Origin: Dactylis glomerata
Lineage: Eukaryota > Streptophyta > Magnoliopsida > Poales > Poaceae
Reading direction: 5' to 3'
Assembly (NCBI GenBank): GCA_007115705.1
Contig: QXEO01002102.1
Coordinates: 1,444,509-1,508,508, forward strand
Length of the DNA: 64,000 nucleotides
Part shown: positions 21,062-33,114 of the stretch, piece by piece
Position numbering within the stretch: the first letter of the stretch is position 1
How the letters are laid out: each line of letters begins with the position of its first letter
Notes under the pieces: generated by a model
Seen by the model: the letters and a program-made list of their open reading frames with translations, nothing else
Told to the model about the DNA's origin: nothing
Databases searched by the model: none
Position numbers and translations under genes: made by a program

Positions 21062-24000
21062 TGTAGCGTCCTACCTTTTACGAAAGGTAGCACAATGTAG
21101 CGCCCTGCCTTATCAAAAGACAGAACTCATGTGTATCTGTGGCATTCCCTGGATCAGTAGATAGCACCACAGTACAAAATAAGTAATCATTGCAATAGCA
21201 TCAATAATAATACATAAATCCAGTTACAAAGGTCTTCAACCTTACGAGTACACAGCATAAGCATAGTAGCAACAAGCCTCCATCTTCATCAAGTGCCACA
21301 GGCAGACATGTTGGAATGTAGACTCGAGATCCTACTGGTTGTTCCTTTCTGAATAAAAACCTGCACGTTTGGATATGCTGACCCTGAGGGGTCAGTACAA
21401 CAACATACTGGCAAATGACACATATTTGGTGGCATTTGTGAAAAGACTATACTACATGACTTTTGGCTGGTGGATCTTTCGCTAATTTGCATAAAGCAAG
21501 TTTTATCCTATATCAAAACATTTTTAATTTCCTTGAAAAGATTTTTGAAATGAGCACATGAAAATCACTCGAGTCCATCCCTCAAAATGACCCCATAAGA
21601 TTAAGTCTATCTTGAACTACTTAGACACCCGAGTCCATCCCTCGAATGACCAATCAAATTTTAATTAATTAGAAAAAGGTGATGAGATTCTTCTGTACAA
21701 ACATAAGTGCACTCTCAAGCCACCACATACTCTAGGTCCTTCCCCTAGGCATGCAGCCCAGAGCAGCCACTAACTAAACAAGACACCACACACTCTAGTT
21801 CCTTCCCCTAGGCATGCAGCCCTGAGTAGCCACTAACCCAAACTACCATTCTACCCAAGTGATTCATTGAAGTTGTTACTTTTAATTAAGCAGCAGGCAA
21901 AACTTTCAAAACAATAATAGCAATCCTAGCAAAGGTTGGGGTTCAAGTGTTGGCTACACACTACTAGGATCTAGCATTGCATAAACTTCTTTGAAAAACA
22001 ACCTATCATGCATACTACTGGTAAAACACTAATGCAGTAGTAAACATAGGTAGAAAGAATGTGTGTCACTTGCCTTTTTTTTGAAGAACATGATCTTTCA
22101 CTCTTCTCTCAACTAATCTCGTAGCTCTTCACACAAACTATAGGAGAAAAATAGCATTCCATAAACATACCATTCGAACACAACCAAACAAGACAAACAA
22201 TTGAAAAGTGTTTGTTTAACAATTTAGACTTATCAAGATGTTGTGTTAGAATATATGTGACAAGAGAATTGTGAATTATGAGATATGGCTTTGAGTGCTA
22301 GTTGGGAAAAGACCAATATGTTTGATGAGAATTGGTTAAACAAGACATAATTGATGAAGTCTTTATGCCTTATTAAAGCATGAATAGAGTTTGGGAACAA
22401 CTCATGTGAGTTAGATCACATAAGTAGCAATTAGTGCAACAACAACACTATTGAATAAGTGTGACAACAATTATTCTTAAATAGCATATATTGCACCTAG
22501 GCTTTGAGGTAGGATTCATGAAGCATAGAGCTACTCAATTAACTCATTTGCAAATTGAATAGTTCAACACAAGCGAACAGGTTTAAGTAGGCATAGGATT
22601 GGGTATAGGTAGATGACATTTGAGAACATAGCTCAAAGGGTTCATTGAACAATATGAAGTAAGATCATATGCTATGGTGTAGGTGATATCAACACCACAT
22701 TAGCAAAGGTTGAATATTTGATTGAGATGAATTCATATTCTACTCAACTAGCACATTTGCAATTTGAATATATATGAATTAGACAAGATAGGTTTAGATG
22801 ACCAAGACATGGATCAAGGTGATGTTTATACGGCATTGGTGAATGTGTATGATCATAGGACTTGCTATTGTGAAAAGAATTTGTTGCTGAAAAGAATTAG
22901 GATTAATCTATATAAGAGATTACTCAAATCCTCATGTTTGAATTTGAATAATTGTGAAGTTATTCAAGAAAATTTGGAAGTGATACTAACGGATAGTTTG
23001 CAGTAAAATAAAGCTAATGCAATTGGAATCATTCTAAAATAAATTTTAGAACTCAAGTTATGATCAGAATAGTGATTTGGATAGATTCGAATGCACAAAG
23101 TGTGTGCATGTTTCAACTTTGATGTTTCTTGATTCTATGATGTTCTATATGATTAGAGGATTCCAAAGACTACAAATTTGTAATTTTTGGATGTGTAGAA
23201 CAAAAGATATGAATTAATTAGTGTAATAGAAGGATTTAATTCAATTTGAAAATGATTTCAAATTAATTACCGAAACTGTGAGATATTATTGCACCATTGG
23301 ATTCTACATGTCTCAAGGTTTCCAATGGTATATTATTTGTCATTTTTTGAGTTACAGATCAAAAGATATGAATTTCCGAAGTTTATCTTATTTTCTGAAA
23401 TTTTAAATTCGGGAATTGACCGGAATTGACTTTGACCAGTTGACTGAGTTGACTAATGACGTCAAAAAAGTCAACAGAAAAATTTAATTATTTTGAGAAA
23501 AATTTTATATGAACTTATAGAGAATTACTAGATCTATCTATCCTACAAACTAATTTTTCCATCGGGACAACGAGGTTGACTAGATCTGGATTATACCTTA
23601 CGAGATCTGAAACTTTGACCGCTTTGTGCTCCTAGCTCGCTGAACAAAATGAGGTGAGACCTGCGGTGTTGGAAAGCTATTGATGAAAGGAACAACTTCC
23701 GTGTTAAAGATGCGGCGATTCAGGATCGTCTTCAAGGTCGATTTGGCTCCGGTTGACTCAAAATTAGATCTATTTTAAAGACATAGATTCGTACCTAAAA
23801 ACGAAAAACTCACCATAAGAGTTGTAGAGAATTGAAAGATGAATTTACTCACCAAAGGAATTTGGATTTAGAGCAACGAGCTAGCCTCAAGACCCGATCT
23901 TGTAGATCAGATCTGAAATATTTGAGGACGTCTTACTCGAGCTACGGTGGACGAAAAGATAGTCCGGATTGGAGCTTCTCAACGAGATCTACAACTTTCG

Positions 24001-24949
24001 TTTAGATGCCAAAGGCAAATAATGAAGTTTAGCGGCTCAAAGATTCAAAACAAAATTTTGGGAGAGAGGATTTCGGGATTTCGGGAAAAAAAATATAGAT
24101 GTACGGAGGTGAGGGCTATATATAGATTGGTATGTCGGTTGGGGAGCCAGGGTTTCGAGTTAGGAACGTGTAGAAACAAACAGATCTGAAAAAGGTGTTA
24201 TAGATCTTGAGATATACGTATTTGAGTGGAGATAGGATCTGAAAAATCGGGAAAATAAAAGAAAATGGGGGAAACTCGGGCAGGTTCGCGCGGGCTGAGC
24301 ATGACATGGGCGGCGCGTAGTATTCGCCCCACAAGGCGGCGCGGATGACGGGCCGGCTGCGCCGGTTCGGTCCGGTCGGCTCGGATTTTTTTTCGTTTTT
24401 TTTCTGTTTTCTTATTTCTTTTATAACTTTTGCATTTTAGCTCCAAATGAGCTCAAACCAATTTCTAAATTTTTCTAAAAATCAACACAACATTTTAAAA
24501 TAATAAAAACTAAATTTTCGTAATAAATTTAATTTTCAAATAAAAATTTATAAATTGGTTAAAAAGGGCTTTATTTGCATAATGCAAAATAGCAATATGG
24601 TTTGAAAAATAATCCTTTAAAATCAGAGAAAATATTTTATGAAATAATATTTGAAATTAATTTTCAAATATAGTTTTGGAAATGCAAACTTTATATAAAA
24701 TAAATCATTCTATAAATACTTCCTGTGCAAATATGCTTGCATAGGTTTGAATGAATGCAAAGTAGTATTTGGAAATTCTATTTTCTCAAAAGAGTTCTTC
24801 AAGGATTATTAACAGAAAGTTTGAAATAGTTTTCTAATAAAGCTTTTAATAAACTTAAAATTTTTAAATCCTTGTGAATTTTCAATCAACACAAGCAAAA
24901 CAAAAGCAAAAAAATTCCCCAAAATTTGATAAAATCTTGGGATGTTACA
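21062..24949 (-). repeat. LTR2: large LTR (3,888 bp), inverted relative of LTR1
   Basis: On the minus strand the LTR starts TGTAACATCCC (24949) and ends GGACGCTACA (21062), matching inverted ends at eight of ten bases. Its first 600 bp align by eye with LTR1, and its end shares GATCCAGGGA and CGCCTGTGGCA-like blocks. A TATA box CTATATATAG is at 24116-24125, and a donor-like TTTGGTGAGTAAATT is near 23861. No coding domain is present. It has a polypurine tract on its outer side and a primer-binding site on its inner side, so it looks like both a 3' and a 5' LTR. Confidence 0.65.
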
Positions 24950-24967
24950 GACTACCACCCTTAAAAT
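24950..24967 (-). promoter_or_regulatory. Polypurine tract before LTR2
   Basis: Read on the minus strand, TTTTAAGGGTGGTAGTC directly precedes the LTR start TGTAACATCCC. It is the same tract seen before LTR1. Confidence 0.65.
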
Positions 24968-26021
24968 CGATTTAAATCTAATTTCGAAATCAAGCTGATC
25001 TGGGCATGACAAGTGGCACGTTCTGATTCGCCCATACCGCTTCGGGCAGATCAAGCTTCTGGGCCGTCAGAACTAAATAGATCTGAGCGGCTCAGATCGG
25101 TTCATACCGATTCGATTAAGTTCTCATCGTGGCTGCAGAAATTTGATCGGACGGTCGAGATGGGAGAGGGGGGAACTCACCGGTGAGGCTAGGGTTCCAG
25201 CGAGGTACGCTCTAGGTGGTGGACGCCGACGACGATGCGGTGCTCCTGGGGGCTTGTGGAGGTGACGACGAGGTTCAGCGGACGACGGCGAGCACGGCGG
25301 TGTTGGTGGTGAGGTGATTGGGGTGGCGGCGGTGTGCAGGAGCTCGACTAGAGCTCGCAGTACTGGCGGCGTCGCGAGGCGAAATTCGACGAGCTCATCG
25401 AGCCATTGCTGCGGGGTTTTGGAGGAAATAAAGGAGAGAGGGGGGGTATAAATAGGCGGCTTTGACTTGCGCTAGGGGTTAGGGTTTGCGGAGGGCATGC
25501 AAGAGATCAGACGACGGCGACGGCTGGCGTGTCTGAGCCGGTCTCTAGCAAGGAGAAGGAGCTGACAGGCAGGCCCCGCCTGTCGGTGTCTGAAATGCGG
25601 TGGCGTGATACTGTTTCGGGCGCGGGGGACTTGCTGGGCCTGGGCCGGCTTCCTGGCCTAGGCCAGTTAGTCTCCCCGTGGCCCCTTTCTATTTTTTTTG
25701 AAATCGAGTTTTCTTTTTCTATTTTGAATTCGAAAATTGATTTGGCTTGCAATAAAATTGCATAAATTTGAATAACTTCAAATTTGCAATTTTTAAAAAA
25801 AGACCAGGGGTTTTTGGGGCAGATTAATAGTGCAACCAAAAGAGGTCAACACAAAAATCATTTCTTTGGATCAAGTCAATAATAACTCACATGAGTTATT
25901 GAAAGAGAATTTTTTTTGAAAACTTTCTTTGAAGCAAAAATAAAGAAAGATTATTTGAAGAAATGCAATGATGCTCATGTATGCATGCTGGTTTAGAATT
26001 TTAAAATCTAGGGATGTTACA
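24968..26021 (-). repeat. LTR3: 5' part of another large LTR, truncated
   Basis: On the minus strand this starts TGTAACATCCCTAG at 26021, followed by A/T-rich DNA and a G/C-rich leader. A TATA-like box CTATTTATA is at 25447-25455 and a donor-like ACCGGTGAGTTCC near 25180. It then shows a block also present in LTR1 (GATCTGCCCGAAGCGG here, GATCCACCCGAAGGGG there). It stops at 24968 where the polypurine tract of LTR2 begins. After the first 18 bp it differs from LTR2, so the two are not the LTR pair of one element. Confidence 0.5.
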
Positions 26022-26169
26022 TAAATGAGGTTGCATGCTTGTTCTATTGCTTAGAAATGTTATTTTGATGCATGTTAGCCCTCTTGCAACTCCCTATAGT
26101 AGTTCCCTACATTTGTTTGTCTCACAATCACTTTTTATGAGGTTTGCTTAAAAATTTCAGAGAAGGGAA

Positions 26170-26356
26170 ATGGATAACCATACTTATGGAGAGGTCTTTG
26201 AAAGAGAAGCACCAAGGTCATCAAGGCCTTCGAGATCAACTACTCGATTTAGGGACATCCTACAATGAAGATCTTATGTCACCAAGCATTGGTGATGAGG
26301 GGGACGATGGAGATGTGCATCCATCAACTTTCCATTGTTCTAATTTTTTGCGTAAT
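26170..26356 (+). pseudogene. Env-like ORF of element F, N-terminal piece
   Basis: An ATG at 26170 opens MDNHTYGEVFERE and an Arg/Ser-rich stretch. An indel near 26265 moves the reading into the frame containing DVHPSTFHCSNFLRN, which ends where element G is inserted. The same frame resumes at 34761. In Athila elements the ORF between pol and the 3' LTR is called env-like from its position. Its function is unproven, and this copy is broken by both a frameshift and an insertion. Confidence 0.6.
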
Positions 26357-27993
26357 AGATGGCGTGTAAGTACAAACCGTTGGGAACCCCAAGAGGAAGG
26401 TATGATGAGCACAGTAGCAAGTCTTCCCTCAGTTGTGAAACCAAAGTTGAATCAAACCAGTAGGAGAAAGCCAAACTTTAGAAGGTGATGCTTGCTAGCT
26501 TCGCGACACTCTGGACAAGGGAGCCAGATAAACTGCTTGTCGGCGCGTAGCTTTTAACCGGCAGCAACGTGAAACCTGCACACAACACAACCAAGAACTT
26601 TGCTCCCAACTTAGGATGAGGTTGTCAATCTCACCGGTTTCCTGTAAACAAAGGATTGAGCGTATCGAGTGGTAAAAGGATAATAGTAATGCAAGTAAAG
26701 TAAATAGAGCGAGTAATAGTAAAACGGTAAAACAATGTAAAGGAAATTGGACCGGGGTCCACAGTTCACTAGTGGCGTCTCTCCATAAGATAAATAATAA
26801 CATGCTAGGTAAACAAATTAAAGTTGGGCAATTGAGAGAGTAAAGATAACATACATATGTCACGAGGATCACTATGAGGTTCACTCTGGGCATTACGACA
26901 AAATACATAGACCGTAATCCAACTGCATCTATGACTAATAATCCACTCGCTGGGAGTCGTCCGAATACCCCTTGAGTATTAAGTTGCGAACAACAGATAA
27001 TTGCATTAAGCAAAGTGCGTAATGTAAACAAAGCAAATGTCCTTGGACACAAGAATGTTGTTTTCCCCCTAGTGGCAACAGCACATCTACAACCTTAGAG
27101 GTTTCTGTCACTCCCCCAGATTAAATAGAGGCATGAACCCAACTATCGAGCATAAATACTCCCTCTTGGAGTCACTAGCATCTACTCGGCCAAGATAGGT
27201 ACTAGCAACCAAAACCATGCAAGATCATAAAGAACATAGAGATAACATAAGATATATAATTCAGCAGATCAACTTAACATAGTACCAATACTCATCGGAT
27301 CCCAACAAACACAACATGTATGATTACATAAAGATGATTTGGATCATGTAGGGCAGCTCACAAGATCTAAACATGAAGCACATGGTGGAGAAGACAACCA
27401 TGTAGCTACTGCTATGGACCCGTAGTCCAAGGTAGAATACTCAGACATCACTCAGGAGGCAACCATGGTGGTGTAGAAGGCCTCCGAAAGGGATTCCCCT
27501 CTCCGACAGGGTGCCGGGAAGAGCTCCTGGATCCTTCCAATCTCGTTTCGTTGATGGCGGCGGCTTGCAGTATGTTTCAAGGAAAAGCGATCGTCCCTTA
27601 GGTTTTTCCCGTTGAGGGGACTTTATAGGCGAAGGGGCAGCATCAGAGGTGGGACCAGGTGGTCTCACCATAGGTGGGCGCAGCCAGGGGCTGGGCCTCG
27701 CCCCCTGGTGGTGAGCCTGGCTCCTGGCCCCCCGTCTCATCTTCGGTCTTCGCGAAGCTTGGTAAAAATATGAGGTTCGGTTTTGGTTTTGTCCAATTCC
27801 GAGAATATTTCCTGTGTAACTTATCTGAAACACAAAAACAGTAGAAAACAGGGAACTGGCACTGTGGCATCTTGTTAATAGGTTAGTTCCGGAAAATGCA
27901 TAAAAACGCTACGAAGTGTAACAAAACACAAAGCAAATGGTGTAAGAACAAGCATGGAGCATCAAAAATTATAGATACGTTTGAGACGTATCA
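26357..27993 (-). repeat. 3' LTR of element G
   Basis: On the minus strand it starts TGATACGTCTC right after the polypurine tract and ends CGCCATCT, where the partner LTR ends CGCCATCA, so the last base is mutated. It matches 33115-34755 almost throughout, with most visible differences being transitions. The core promoter reads CCTATAAAGTCCCC on the minus strand near 27625. Confidence 0.85.
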
Positions 27994-28010
27994 AGCATCC
28001 CCAAGCTTAA
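27994..28010 (-). promoter_or_regulatory. Polypurine tract of element G
   Basis: Minus-strand TTAAGCTTGGGGATGCT abuts the LTR start. An identical core AAGCTTGGGGATGC occurs 2.2 kb upstream at 30199-30216. Confidence 0.75.
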
Positions 28011-30865
28011 CTCCTGCTCGTCCTCGAGTAGGTAAGCGATAACAAAAGAATAATTTTTGAGGTGACATGCACCATCACAATCTTGATCATCTATGTAAGC
28101 ATTGAGTGCTGGGATCAAAGAACTTAAAACATGGGCATAAAAGACATAATCTTGACAATAATAACTTAGCAACCATGTTATAACATGAAAAGAAACACAA
28201 ACGAAAGATCATGAACAATGAAAGTCAAACGTGTTTTCAAATCATATGGAAAAACATAGCAAATGGTTTTCAGCTTGTCCTTCATGGAATAAGAAAACAT
28301 AAATGCATAGGACACCTTCAAGTTTAAGAGGGCGACTAGATACAAATAATTTAAGAACAAATGAAACAATAATCATGAATCAATCAATGATAAACTTTGG
28401 GACTATGCACATAAAACTCAGAATGGCAACTATGCTCTCTTAGACGGTGCATAAAGGTAGAAGGTGGAGACTCAACATAAAAGTAAAAGAAAGGCCCTTC
28501 GCAGAGGGAAGTAGTGATTGCAAGTTTTATAAACCTTCAAAAATTATGGTACTTACTAGCTTTGAGCTCTCATTGCCCCCATCATAGGCATCTTGAATGG
28601 TTAAAATAAATGCAAGAACGTTTATGAGCATATGCTTGACAAATCATAAGTTGAAAACCTCGTGTCCCGTGAAGTACGAATACCCAAACCACATGCTACT
28701 CGACTTAGGGTCCCAAGCAAGCTCTTGTCATAGTAAGTATACACGTATCATCGAGAATCGCCAATGGGGTACCTCCTTGTCCGATGACATGGAACAAGCC
28801 CACATCAAAATGACAGGACAAACAGACAATGAACACCTCGGCATCTCTTTTATTTACCATTGGTATAGCTTTTTATTTTGAGATGCGTCGTCGAATGTCC
28901 ACTATGGGCATGCTGTAAATTTCCACCATGAATGATGCATGGCTTAGATTAGCGGCCCAGGCGTTTCTCTAACACATATACAAAATCCATGATCTCGCAA
29001 GATTCCCAACTTGTTTCACATTGCGAGTATCCATAAACAAAAGATCATGATATCAACTCAAATAAGAGAAGTGCAATGTTGACAGCTTACCCCATGACGG
29101 CATGGTTTGGCTAATTTCCAACTTACAACTTGCAAGCATAACATCAACATAAAAGAGCCACAATGTCAAAATTTTAAAAGCGAGAAAAGTAAAGTGTGCC
29201 ATCAGGTTCGTGAGAGCTTTACTGACTAATTTTCGCATAACACCAAAAGAGTTTAATTCGAAGGATAGATAAAAGCAAGTCAAATGTACTTTGGAATAGC
29301 AAATTGCTAATAGGTATGTATGGTGGACACATTGGAATAACTTGTTTTTTGGGAGTTGGATGCACGAGTAGAGCTCATACTCAGTACAAAATGAGGGCTA
29401 GCAAAAGACTGGGAGCGACCAACTAAGAGAGCAATAACGGCCATAATCATGCATAGCGACAAAACATCATTAAGAGAAGCATAAAATGGCATCACAAGTC
29501 AAAAACCAAATGATCATAGAGGCTTATGGCAACTTTGTATGAGTCAAACATGTTGTAAGCATGCGCCAAGTCAACCCAAATAAAGGATCAAGGAGAAAAC
29601 CAAATAAATGCTTCCATAAAATAAAAACAACGCATGATTTTTGCAAAGGCTCATTAACCAATCTCAGTCATTTGAGACAAGTCATGCTACAGCAAAAATC
29701 ACTAAGCATACTATCAAAACGACATCAAGCATGGCATGAAAAAGTCTAAGCCGCAGTCTAAACAAGCTCCTTTTTGTACCACTTTTTTGCATGAAACTTT
29801 TTCTCTTTTCCAACACCATTCAAACCTTTTTGAAACAACTCTTTTGATGAAAACCAACATAGACCAGAGGTCCAAATACACCTTGATGCAAAGATAAAAC
29901 AAGATCTGAACAAAAATCAAGGCAAAAAATAAAAGCTAAACACAGTTCTAGAAAAAGAGATCACTAGTTGAACAAATAGAGTGAAAACTAGAGTGTTCTT
30001 GGCAATGAAAAGCAAAGTATATCTCCTCCAAAATAAATTTGTTGGGGTCCAACCATTTATTGCAGCAAACATAACAAAATAAAACTAAAAGCAAAAGTAA
30101 AGACGCTCTAAGAAAAACACATAGTGCATGAAGCAATAAAAATAAAGTGTGTTGAAAGGTGACCTGATTTTTGCTGATGAAGAAGGGGTGCCTCGAGGGC
30201 ATCCCCAAGCTTGAGCTTTTGTCCATTCTTCATCTCATCTCATCATTCTCCAATCCCTACACTTGAAAAGTTCCTTCATACAAAACTTCACACAATTCTA
30301 TTAGCAACATTAGCATAAACACAATAGTAGATCAACCCTTTTTGGTTCAGGTTTCAACTCAAAAACACCACATATAAAGCATATACTACTGTAGCAACTT
30401 CCTCAAAAGTTCCGTGATAAAAAGAACTAAAAAAGAAAGCGATGGAGAGGCAAACACAAATAGTGGCAGAAATCTGTCAAAACAGAACAACTGACAAAGG
30501 TCGATTTTTTTGAGGACCTTCTGTTGCTCAAATCAAAACGTGCAAAACTAATGAAAGTTTGGATATAACCTGGGGCATATGCACAAGAAATTGCAGGTCA
30601 AAAAGATATTCTGAGAATTTTCATGATTGTTTACGGTGCAGCACCGAAATCTGTTTCAGGACAGCAACTTCCCCAAATCTTACCTCCCTCAAATTAGAGG
30701 TTCTTCTTGGCACAACAACGAAATAAAAAGGATAAGGAGTGGTTATTATAGTAGTAATAACTTCCAAGACTCAAATAAAATAAAAAGTACTGAAAATAAA
30801 ACAATGGGTTATCTCCCAAGAGTGCTTTTCTTTAACGCCTTTGAGCTAGGCGCAGAAAGTGGAAA
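28011..30865 (-). other. Noncoding 3' region of element G
   Basis: About 2.85 kb without a credible gene on either strand. It occupies the place where pol and env-like ORFs would lie in a full Athila element. The only recognisable signal is the second polypurine-like motif at 30199-30216. Confidence 0.6.
30199..30216 (-). promoter_or_regulatory. Internal polypurine-like tract of element G
   Basis: Minus-strand GCTCAAGCTTGGGGATGC shares 14 bases with the terminal tract at 27994. It may be a second plus-strand priming site. Confidence 0.5.
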
Positions 30866-32929
30866 TCAAGTAATATAAAGCGATGAAGCATCAAGTTCAT
30901 AATTTGCTCTAAGAATATAGTCAAAAAGTAATTTCTTCCTCCTTTTAGGGAAGTGTTCCATACCTTTCTTGAGTGGGAATTGATATTTGATGGTGCCTTC
31001 CTTCATATCAATGATGGCACCTACAGTTCGAAGAAAAGGTCTTTGCAAAATAATAGGACAGGAAGCATTGCATTCAACATCCATAACAAGAAAATCAACG
31101 GGAACAAGGTTATTGTTAACCATAATAAGAACATCATTAATCCTTCCCAAAGGTTTCTTCTTAGCAACATCAGCAAGAGGAACATCAAAATAACACTTTT
31201 CAAGTGGTGGTAAACCAAGCATGTCATAAATCTTTCTAGGCATAATAGAAATACTAGCACCTAGATCACATAAAGCCTGGCAATCAAAACCATTAACATG
31301 CATATCAATGATGGGCTCCCAACCATCTTCTAACTTCTTGGGAATAGAAGCCTTTTGTTTCAACTTTTCCTCCCTAATTTTCATGAGAGCATTTGTAATA
31401 TGATTTGTAAAAGCAATATTCAAAGAACTAGCATTAGGACTCAAAGAAAGATTTTGCAAGAACAAAATAAATTCAGATATATTGCAGCCATCAACATCAA
31501 AATCATTAAAAGAAATAGAGCTGTCATCTCCCATACTCCAAAAAATTTCAGCACTTTTTGTAGAAAAAGTTTTTGCAGTTTTGGGCTTTTTCTCACAAGG
31601 AGTAGGAGTTTTCTCTACACCAATCAAAGTAAGAGGATTGCTAGCATTTGAAACGACATCATTAGAGGTAGTAATAGTACATACCTTCATCTTTCTAGCC
31701 ATCTCATCTTCTCTTTCTCACCTGGCATGCAATTCTGCTAACATCCTAACATTTTTATCAATTCTAACTTGAATGGCATTAGTAGCGGCAAAAGTATTGC
31801 TTTCTTTCACATCATTAGGCAACACTTTTAGTTTCATAAGTTCAACATCAAGAGCAAGGCTATCAACTTTAGAAGTAAGGATATCAATTTTACCCAACTT
31901 TTCCTCAACAGACTTGTTAAAAGCAGTTTGCTTACCGATGAAGTCCTTGAGCATGACTTCAAGCTCAGAGGGCGTGCCCCTAGTGTTGTTGGAGGAATTA
32001 CCATAAGAGTTACCACAACCATTACCATTGGTAGAAGGATACGGCCTATAATTGTTGCTAGCAAAATTGTTCCTATAAGCACTATTGTTGAAATTATTAT
32101 TTCTAATGAAGTTTACATCAACATGCTCTTCTTGAGCAACCAAAGAGGCCAAAGGAACATTATTAGGATCAACATGATTTCTATCATTAGAAAGCATAAG
32201 CATAATAGCATCAATCTTATCACTCAAGGAAGAAGTTTCCTCCACAGAATTTACCTTCTTACCTTGTGGAGCTCTCTCGGTGTGCCACTCAAAATAATTT
32301 ACCATCATGTTGTCAAGAAGCTTTATTGCGGCGCCCAAGGTAAGAGACATAAAAGTGCCCCCATCAGCTGAATTTAATAGATTTCTTGAAGAAAAATTTA
32401 GTCTTGCATAAAAAGTTTGGACAATCATCCAAGTAGTCAGTCCATGAGTAGGGCAATTCTTTATCATAGATTTCATTCTTTCCCAAGCTTGAGCAACATG
32501 TTCATTATCAAACTATCTAAACTTCATGATATCACTATGCAAAGCTATAATTTTAGCAGGAGTGTAGTATTTTCCAATAAAAGCATCCTTACACTTATCC
32601 CAAGAATCAATACTATTTCTAGGCAAAGATAGCAACCAATCCTTAGCTCTTCCTCTTAAAGAGAAAGGAAACAACTTAAGCTTAATAATATTACCATCTA
32701 CATCCTTATACTTTTGCATCTCACATAGCTCAACAAAATTGTTGAGATGAGCTGCAGCATCATCAGAACTGGCACCAGAAAATTGCTCTTTCATAACAAG
32801 ATTCAACAAAGCAGGTTTGATCTCATAAAAATTTGCCTCAAGATCAGGTGGCGCAATAGGAGTGCAGATAAAATCATTCTTTTTGGTGCTACTAAAGTCA
32901 CACAACTTGGTGTTTTCAGGAGTACCCAT
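30866..32929 (-). pseudogene. Gag-protease of element G, two in-frame stops
   Basis: One reading frame runs from ATG 32929 (MGTPENTKLC) to 30866 and would encode the particle protein and its protease. The gag core shows SGASSDDAAAHLNNF, FPFSLRGRAKDWL and a DKCKDAFIGKYY block. A Gly/Asn-rich stretch follows, then a charged segment, then an aspartic-protease-like domain (LCDLGASISIMP, where other families have DTG or DSG; GRPFLRT-like QRPFLRTVG). Stops at 32513-32515 and 31718-31720 interrupt the frame without shifting it. No zinc knuckle is obvious. Athila elements normally continue into RT after this point, but here the frame ends. Confidence 0.8.
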
Positions 32930-33086
32930 TCTAGCAAAACTAAAAGCAAGTAAATAAAAGCAACTATAAAGGAAACTAATTTTTTGTATTTTTGATAAAA
33001 AGATGCAAACAAAAATAAAATAAAGCAAAACAAAGACAAAGTAAAAGATTGTGCGTGAGAGACTCCCCTTGCAGAAGTCTTCTTCC

Positions 33087-33104
33087 TCCCCAGCAACAGC
33101 GCTA
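33087..33104 (-). promoter_or_regulatory. Primer-binding site of element G, decayed
   Basis: Minus-strand TAGCGCTGTTGCTGGGGA lies ten bases after the 5' LTR. It equals the usual plant Asp-tRNA complement except for three C-to-T or G-to-A changes. Confidence 0.65.
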
Positions 33105-33114
33105 GAAAACTGCT

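Noticed and set aside
24968..26021. LTR3 and LTR2 as the two LTRs of one deleted element
   Set aside because: They agree for only about 18 bases at the start and then differ, whereas an LTR pair should be nearly identical.
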